DNA of 64,000 nucleotides. It comes from Ferrovibrio sp964218355 (GTDB lineage: Bacteria; Pseudomonadota; Alphaproteobacteria; Ferrovibrionales; Ferrovibrionaceae). Under the pieces are notes generated by a model that searched no databases, was not told the origin of the DNA, and was given only the letters and a program-made list of their open reading frames with translations. A program made the position numbers and the translations under genes. Below, in pieces: positions 59,330-64,000 of this stretch. Numbering within the stretch: the first letter of the stretch is position 1; every line of letters begins with the position of its first letter. The stretch is from NCBI RefSeq assembly GCF_964218355.1, contig NZ_CAXPMC010000016.1:1-64000 (forward strand), given 5' to 3'.

Positions 59330-60451
59330 TCAGTCTGCGGCCGGCTCCAGCCGCAGGATGCGCCCGTCCGGATTGTCGGTGGCGAGATACAGGTAGCCAT
59401 CCGGCCCGTCGCGCACGTCGCGGATATTCTCGCCGATCTCGGTCAGCATCTGCTCCTGCGCCACCACGCGGCTCCCGTCCAGCACCACCCGGTGCAGACT
59501 GCCGAATTTCAGCGAACCGACAAACAGGTTGCCTTTCCAGGCGGGCACCCGGTCGCCGGTATAGAAGGCCATGCCGGCCGGCGCGATCGACGGCGTCCAG
59601 TGCAGCAGGGGCTGTTCCATGCCCGGCGCCGCACTGCCGATGCCGATCTTCGCCCCGGAATAGTCGATCCCGTGGGTGATCACCGGCCAGCCGTAATTGC
59701 GGCCCCGGTCTGGAATATTGATCTCGTCGCCGCCCTGCGCGCCGTGTTCGTGCAGCCAGACCCTGCCGGTCTGCGGATGCAGCGTCATGCCCTGGATGTT
59801 GCGATGGCCCCAGGACCAGATTTCCGGCCGCGCATCCGTGCGGCCGACGAAGGGATTGTCGGCCGGCACGCTGCCGTCGCGGGCGATGCGGATCACCTTG
59901 CCGAGATGGTTGCCGAGATCCTGCGCCGCGTCGCGCCGGTAGCGTTCGCCGAGACCGAGCCACAGCATGCCGTCGGAGCCGACCACCACGCGGCTGCCGA
60001 AATGCAGCCCGCCGCCGGTCTTCGGCTGCTGGCGGAACAGCACCGCCACCTCGTCGAGCTGCCGCTCGCCCAGCCGCGCCGTGGCCAGCGCGGTGCCGGC
60101 ATTGCCATCGCCGGGTTCGGCATAGGTGAAATAGATGCGGCGGTTGCGGGCGAAATCCGGATCGACGGCAACGTCCAGCAGGCCGCCCTGGCCGCGATGG
60201 TAGACCGCCGGCACATTGCCCAGCGGCGGCGACAGCCGGCCATCCGTGGCGACAAGGCGCAGCCGGCCCGGCCGCTCGCTGACCAGCAGGCGGCCATCGG
60301 GCAGGAAGGCAAGGCCCCAGGGATTCTCCAGACCGCGCGCCACGGTCACCACCCGGATCGGGCCGGCCTCGGTTTTTGCGGTTTCGGGAATCTGCGCCAG
60401 TGCCGGCACCGCCAGCAGGGCCGAGGCTGTCAGAAGGGCCAGGTGATGCAT
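59330..60451 (-). CDS. PQQ-dependent aldose sugar dehydrogenase (YliI-like)
   Basis: A 373-residue periplasmic six-bladed beta-propeller. A signal peptide of about 19 residues ends ALA. The core begins GLENPWGLAFLPDGRLLVSERPGRL; the PQQ/calcium-site region includes GGGLHFGSRVVVGSDGMLW and WSWGHRNIQGMTLHPQTGRVWLHEHGAQGGDEINI. The end LATDNPDGRILRLEP is typical. It oxidises aldose sugars with pyrroloquinoline quinone, which must be made elsewhere or supplied. GGAG precedes the ATG at 60451. Confidence 0.9.
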   Translation of the reverse strand: MHHLALLTASALLAVPALAQIPETAKTEAGPIRVVTVARGLENPWGLAFLPDGRLLVSERPGRLRLVATDGRLSPPLGNVPAVYHRGQGGLLDVAVDPDFARNRRIYFTYAEPGDGNAGTALATARLGERQLDEVAVLFRQQPKTGGGLHFGSRVVVGSDGMLWLGLGERYRRDAAQDLGNHLGKVIRIARDGSVPADNPFVGRTDARPEIWSWGHRNIQGMTLHPQTGRVWLHEHGAQGGDEINIPDRGRNYGWPVITHGIDYSGAKIGIGSAAPGMEQPLLHWTPSIAPAGMAFYTGDRVPAWKGNLFVGSLKFGSLHRVVLDGSRVVAQEQMLTEIGENIRDVRDGPDGYLYLATDNPDGRILRLEPAAD

Positions 60452-60685
60452 GGGCGGTCTCCGTCGCGGACAGGGCCCTGATGATCTGGGCGCGGCAGCC
60501 GCGCCTGCCAAGACCCGGCACCGTGACAGATCCGTGATCGTGCGGCTGCAGGGCTGCGCCATACTGCCGCATATCGGAATATTCATCCGCATGCCGTTTT
60601 CGCCATCTCCGCGTAATTCCCTTCGCCGGCAACCGCAAGTCGTCTAGCCTGCCGGCAGACAGGACGGCGTGGACTGGGGGCGACC

Positions 60686-62257
60686 ATGACGCATCCGTAT
60701 CATCCGATCATCTATGTGCGCGGCTTCGCGATGTCCGGCGGCGAGGTGGAAGACACCGTCGCCGACCCGTTCATGGGCTTCAATCTCGGATCGACCAAGG
60801 TGCGGCTGCGCTGGACCGGCAGGCTGGACCGCCACTATTTCGAATCCCCGCTGATCCGGCTGATGAAGGAGCATCATTACAGCGACACCTATCTTGACGG
60901 CGAGAACTGGGACCGCCACGGCCGGCTGCCGGACCGTCCGGTCTTCATCTACCGCTATTACGACACCGTCTCGGAAGCCTTCGGCGATGGCAGCCAGGGT
61001 TCGCCGATCGAGCATTTCGCCCGCGGCCTGCATGACCTGATCCTCAGGGTCCGCGACCTGCGCTGCGGCAACGATGCCGCCAGGCGCGCCGCCTTCCGGG
61101 TCTATCTGGTGGCCCATTCCATGGGCGGGCTGATCGTGCGCTGCCTGCTGCAGAACGACACGGTCGGCAGCCGCGAAAGCAAGCAGGCCGTCGACAAGGT
61201 GTTCACCTACGCCACGCCGCATAACGGCATCGATGCCGCCCTGATCGGCAATGTTCCGAGCTTTCTCAGCCGGGACTGGATCGACAATTTCAACCGCAGC
61301 AGGATGCGGAAATACCTGCAGCTGCGCGATGGGGATCCGGCCTCCAGCCTGGGCGGCAAATTCGATCCGGACCGCTTCTTTTCCCTGGTCGGCACCAATG
61401 CCCGCGACTACACCGCGGCAATGGGCCTGTCGAAGGCGCTGGCCGGCGAGATGAGCGACGGCCTCGTCCGCATCGACAATGCCAGCATCGTCGGCCCGCC
61501 GCCCGGCCAGCCGGATGGCCCGCTGCGGCCGGGACCGCGTGCCTATGTCCATCGCAGCCATTCCGGCCATTACGGCATCGTCAATTCCGAGGAAGGCTAC
61601 CAGAACCTGGTGCGCTTCCTGTTTGGCGACGTGCGGGTGGATGCCCATATCGAGGTGGACGACATCACGCTGCCGCCCAGACTGCAGCAGATCAAGGACA
61701 AGGAGAAGCGGCGGGTGCGCGCCTCCTACCATTTCGAGGCCGTGGCGCAGATCCGCCGCAGCCTGTGGGACCTGTCGCGCCGCGTCGCCACCGAACATTC
61801 CACGGTGTTCCGGAAATACGGGGAACTGTTCCCGGACCGGGCCGATCCGGAAGACGAGCCCCGCCAGGGCCATGACAAACCGGTGCTGTTCACCCTGTTC
61901 ATGAACAGCGGCCTGCGCCTGCCCGGCCGCGACAGCATCGGCTTTGCGCTGGATTTCGGCGTTCTGGTGCCCGAATACGAGGTCGACCGGGCATTGTGGC
62001 TGGATGACCATTATGCCGGCGGGTACATCTTCCGCGACAAGATCAATTTCGAGGTCTTCGGCCCCTGGCAGGATCGCAGGTGGAGTGCCCTTTACGGCTT
62101 CGACAGCGAGGCCGCGAACGGCGTAAGCCGGGAGGCGCCCGGTTTTCCCTTCGAGGATGCGGCCGGCCGCGGGCTGCGTTTCGAGATTCCGATCGTCAAG
62201 GAAAGTCGGCCCGGCATCCGCGCGAAGCTGGTCCTGACCGGCCGCAGCTGGGCCTAG
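60686..62257 (+). CDS. large alpha/beta hydrolase with unfamiliar C-terminal half
   Basis: A 523-residue protein. The N-terminal part is an alpha/beta hydrolase: HPIIYVRGF, nucleophile elbow VYLVAHSMGGLIVRCLL near residue 147, FTYATPHNGIDAA and a likely catalytic His in HRSHSGHYGIVNSEEGYQNL. This resembles PGAP1-like or lecithin-cholesterol acyltransferase-like esterases. The C-terminal 200 residues (from about 330, PPRLQQIKDKEKRRVRASYHFEAV ...) are not recognised and look beta-rich. There is no signal peptide. Its TAG stop shares the CTAG at 62254-62257 with the dgt stop on the other strand. Confidence 0.75.
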   Translation: MTHPYHPIIYVRGFAMSGGEVEDTVADPFMGFNLGSTKVRLRWTGRLDRHYFESPLIRLMKEHHYSDTYLDGENWDRHGRLPDRPVFIYRYYDTVSEAFGDGSQGSPIEHFARGLHDLILRVRDLRCGNDAARRAAFRVYLVAHSMGGLIVRCLLQNDTVGSRESKQAVDKVFTYATPHNGIDAALIGNVPSFLSRDWIDNFNRSRMRKYLQLRDGDPASSLGGKFDPDRFFSLVGTNARDYTAAMGLSKALAGEMSDGLVRIDNASIVGPPPGQPDGPLRPGPRAYVHRSHSGHYGIVNSEEGYQNLVRFLFGDVRVDAHIEVDDITLPPRLQQIKDKEKRRVRASYHFEAVAQIRRSLWDLSRRVATEHSTVFRKYGELFPDRADPEDEPRQGHDKPVLFTLFMNSGLRLPGRDSIGFALDFGVLVPEYEVDRALWLDDHYAGGYIFRDKINFEVFGPWQDRRWSALYGFDSEAANGVSREAPGFPFEDAAGRGLRFEIPIVKESRPGIRAKLVLTGRSWA

Positions 62258-63573
62258 GCCGGCAGGGCGACCTCGCGCAGGCGCTCGGCGGTCTCCTTGG
62301 CATACCGGTCGGTCATGCCGGAAATGTAGTCGGTCACCGCCAGCAGCCGCTGGTAACGCGGGGCGGCCGCATCGTAATGCGGAATCAGCGACAGCAGCCG
62401 CTGGGCCGTCACATGCCGCGGGCCGGCATTCATCGCCGCCACGAACAGGTCGAGCAGGCGGTGCAGCACCGTGATGCCTTTCAGTTCCTCGGTAACCGTG
62501 CGCTCCCACAGATAGACCCGGCCCATCGCCAGCGTCTTCAGCTGCCGTGCCGCAGCGTCATGGGGCGTCAGGTCGAGCAAGGCCTTCGGCTGCGCGGCAT
62601 CGAGGAAGCCGTTTGCCGGATCGACGAAGGCGCGGCAGGCGGCATCGATCAGCGCGCCGATCGACAGCGACCGCAGGGTCGACAGCTTCTCGTCGTTGCT
62701 GCGGGCGCGGTAGCGGTCGCTCATGCCGGTGCCGATGATGGCAAGAAACAGCTCCTCGGCCTCGCTGAAGCCGATGCGGCCGAGCTTGACCCCGTCCTCG
62801 ACATCGACCACGCGATAGCAGATGTCGTCGGCCGCCTCGACCAGGTAGGCCAGAGGATGCCGCCGCCAGGCCCCGGGCAGCTCCGCATCCAGCAGCGGCA
62901 GGCCGAGCCGCAGGGTCATCGCCTCGAACAGCGCCGCCTCGCTCTGCTTGTAGCCATGCTTCTTGCGGCCGATATAGACGGCATCCCGCCCCTGCCTGTG
63001 CTGCGCATCGCAGGGATACTTGGTGAAGGCCCCCAGCGTGGCATCCATCAGCCGCATGCCGCCCTGGTTGCGGTCCATCTGCAGCCGGGTGAGGATGCGG
63101 AATCCCTGGGCATTGCCTTCGAACAGCAGGAAATCGGCCTGCTGGGCGGCATCCAGGTCGCCGGCGAAGGCCGCCTCGCGATGGGCGTCGAACCAGGTCT
63201 GCATCGCCTGCTCGCCGGTATGGCCGAAGGGCGGGTTGCCGATATCGTGGGCCAGGCAGGCCGCCGCCACGATGTCGCCGAGATCGGCAGCCAGGTCGCG
63301 ATGCCGGCCTTCCGGGGCATAGCCGCTGCGGAACAGCAGCCGCGCCACCTGGCCACCCAGCGAACGGCCGACCGAGGCCACCTCCATGGAATGGGTCAGG
63401 CGGGTGCGGACATAGTCGCTCTGCGGCTGCGGGTGCACCTGGGTCTTGTCCTGCATGCGGCGGAAGGCCGAGGAAAAGACGATGCGGTCGGCATCCTGCT
63501 GGAAGGGCGAACGGCCATCCTGCGGCAGGCGGCGGCCGTCGGGGCCGCTTTTCAGCGTGTCGAGCCAGGTCAT
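62254..63573 (-). CDS. dgt: deoxyguanosinetriphosphate triphosphohydrolase-like protein
   Basis: A 439-residue HD-domain dNTPase cleaving dGTP (or other dNTPs) to nucleoside and triphosphate. The HD ligands are visible in RTRLTHSMEVASVGR (His), AACLAHDIGNPPFGHTGE (His-Asp) and YLVEAADDICYRVVDVED (Asp). The N-terminal FQQDADRIVFSSAFRRMQDKTQV is typical. It ends on the shared CTAG with the convergent hydrolase gene. A weak AGGG is near the start. Confidence 0.93.
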   Translation of the reverse strand: MTWLDTLKSGPDGRRLPQDGRSPFQQDADRIVFSSAFRRMQDKTQVHPQPQSDYVRTRLTHSMEVASVGRSLGGQVARLLFRSGYAPEGRHRDLAADLGDIVAAACLAHDIGNPPFGHTGEQAMQTWFDAHREAAFAGDLDAAQQADFLLFEGNAQGFRILTRLQMDRNQGGMRLMDATLGAFTKYPCDAQHRQGRDAVYIGRKKHGYKQSEAALFEAMTLRLGLPLLDAELPGAWRRHPLAYLVEAADDICYRVVDVEDGVKLGRIGFSEAEELFLAIIGTGMSDRYRARSNDEKLSTLRSLSIGALIDAACRAFVDPANGFLDAAQPKALLDLTPHDAAARQLKTLAMGRVYLWERTVTEELKGITVLHRLLDLFVAAMNAGPRHVTAQRLLSLIPHYDAAAPRYQRLLAVTDYISGMTDRYAKETAERLREVALPA

Positions 63574-63620
63574 GCCCTGTTGCTAGCACAGCCGGCGGCC
63601 GGCCGGCTATCATCTGGGCC

Positions 63621-64000
63621 ATGACCGACCCGATCCTGCTGCGCGATGCCGGCCCGGCCGATGCCGAGGCGATCCGCGCCATCTACAACGATGCCGTGGT
63701 CAATACCACGGCGGTGTTCGACTATGCGCCGCGCGACGCCGCCGCCCAGGTCGCCTGGCTGCAGGCCAAGGCCGGGCAGGACCTGCCGGTGCTGGTGGCC
63801 GTATGCGACGGTATCGTGGCCGGCTATGCCAGCTTCGGGTCCTTCCGGCCCTGGCCGGCCTATCTGCATACGGTGGAGAATGCCATCTACATCGCACCCG
63901 AACGGCGCGGCCAGGGCATCGGCCGGCGCCTGCTGGGCGCCCTGGTCGAACGGGCCGCCGGGCGCGGCCTGCACACCATGGTGGCCGGCATCACCGCCGA
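63621..64000 (+). CDS. GNAT N-acetyltransferase, 3' end beyond the window
   Basis: The first 126 residues of a GNAT protein close to phosphinothricin/methionine sulfoximine acetyltransferases: ILLRDAGPADAEAIRAIYNDAV, GYASFGSFRPWPAY, and the acetyl-CoA loop ERRGQGIGRRLLGALVERA (R-x-x-G-x-G/A). It begins at the ATG at 63621, divergent from dgt with 47 bases between. The stop lies outside the window. Substrate probably methionine sulfoximine-like amino acids or toxic amines, by family inference. Confidence 0.85.
   Translation, partial: MTDPILLRDAGPADAEAIRAIYNDAVVNTTAVFDYAPRDAAAQVAWLQAKAGQDLPVLVAVCDGIVAGYASFGSFRPWPAYLHTVENAIYIAPERRGQGIGRRLLGALVERAAGRGLHTMVAGITA

Noticed and set aside
1..64000. 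tRNA, rRNA, CRISPR arrays, insertion sequences, integrases or prophage genes
   Set aside because: Looked for in all intergenic stretches and none could be supported.

Overview
The window is GC-rich chromosomal DNA, most likely from a free-living, motile alphaproteobacterium of the Rhodospirillales type. The evidence is the argD-argF-hslO block, the mutY / DUF721 / DsbA-like / smc neighbourhood, a DUF2794 protein, a YcgN-type cysteine-cluster protein, an intracellular PHB depolymerase, KDO-lipid A genes (waaA, a kdsC-like gene) and a full chemotaxis operon. The genus cannot be fixed from the sequence alone. I see no rRNA, tRNA, CRISPR array, insertion sequence or phage module. Coding density is high and most genes are core or housekeeping.

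Layout. 1-2.1 kb: a frame-disrupted gene with a peptidoglycan-binding-like N-terminus and an unusual, more A+T-rich C-terminus, followed closely by an unrecognised 216-residue protein; the pair looks like an effector/partner module. 2.1-3.7 kb: thioesterase and iron-type alcohol dehydrogenase (minus). 4.1-9.1 kb: argD-argF (ATGA overlap), hslO (probably leaderless), a lipoprotein and a 2-hydroxyacid dehydrogenase. 9.2-12.8 kb: a pentapeptide-repeat protein, a LysR regulator divergent from an epimerase-like protein, and a lipoprotein. 12.8-20.7 kb: smc, DsbA-like oxidoreductase, DciA/DUF721 protein and an ABC solute-binding protein (minus), divergent from mutY. 20.7-28.3 kb: crotonase, waaA, SDR, KdsC-like phosphatase, small helical and cysteine-cluster proteins, phaZ, SCO1, pterin dehydratase and a zincin-like protein. 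28.3-38.5 kb: a membrane histidine kinase, sirtuin, ThpR, aldo/keto reductase, a TesA-like esterase divergent from a YbbA-YbbP-type ABC system, and a LysR/oxidoreductase pair. 38.5-44.1 kb: MFS exporter, BI-1 protein, M81 peptidase with a TPR-like protein, and a secreted Lys/Ala-rich protein.

44.2-55.4 kb is a chemotaxis locus. The plus-strand arm carries a helical D-x3-Q protein (possible CheZ analogue), an Hpt-like protein, an acidic protein, STAS protein, cheY, cheA, cheW, cheR, cheB and a second cheY. The divergent minus arm carries a pentapeptide-repeat protein, cheD, a receiver protein and, further on, DUF2794. No chemoreceptor gene is present. Two signalling proteins in this locus have lost their phosphorylation residue: the minus-arm receiver has Glu in place of the acceptor Asp, and the Hpt-like protein has Trp in place of the phospho-accepting His. 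CheA, CheB and both CheYs are intact, so a conventional phosphorelay coexists with what may be a non-phosphorylatable regulatory layer. 55.5-64 kb: MarR regulator, lipase-like hydrolase, class III aminotransferase, a coiled-coil/HTH protein behind a CtrA-like palindrome, a PQQ-type sugar dehydrogenase, an unusual 523-residue hydrolase, dgt and a truncated GNAT gene.

The most striking protein feature is SMC. At 1374 residues it carries two blocks of six 18-residue repeats, one on each side of the hinge. Removing both leaves about 1158 residues, the usual bacterial SMC length. Functions are assigned from remembered family motifs; no database search was possible.
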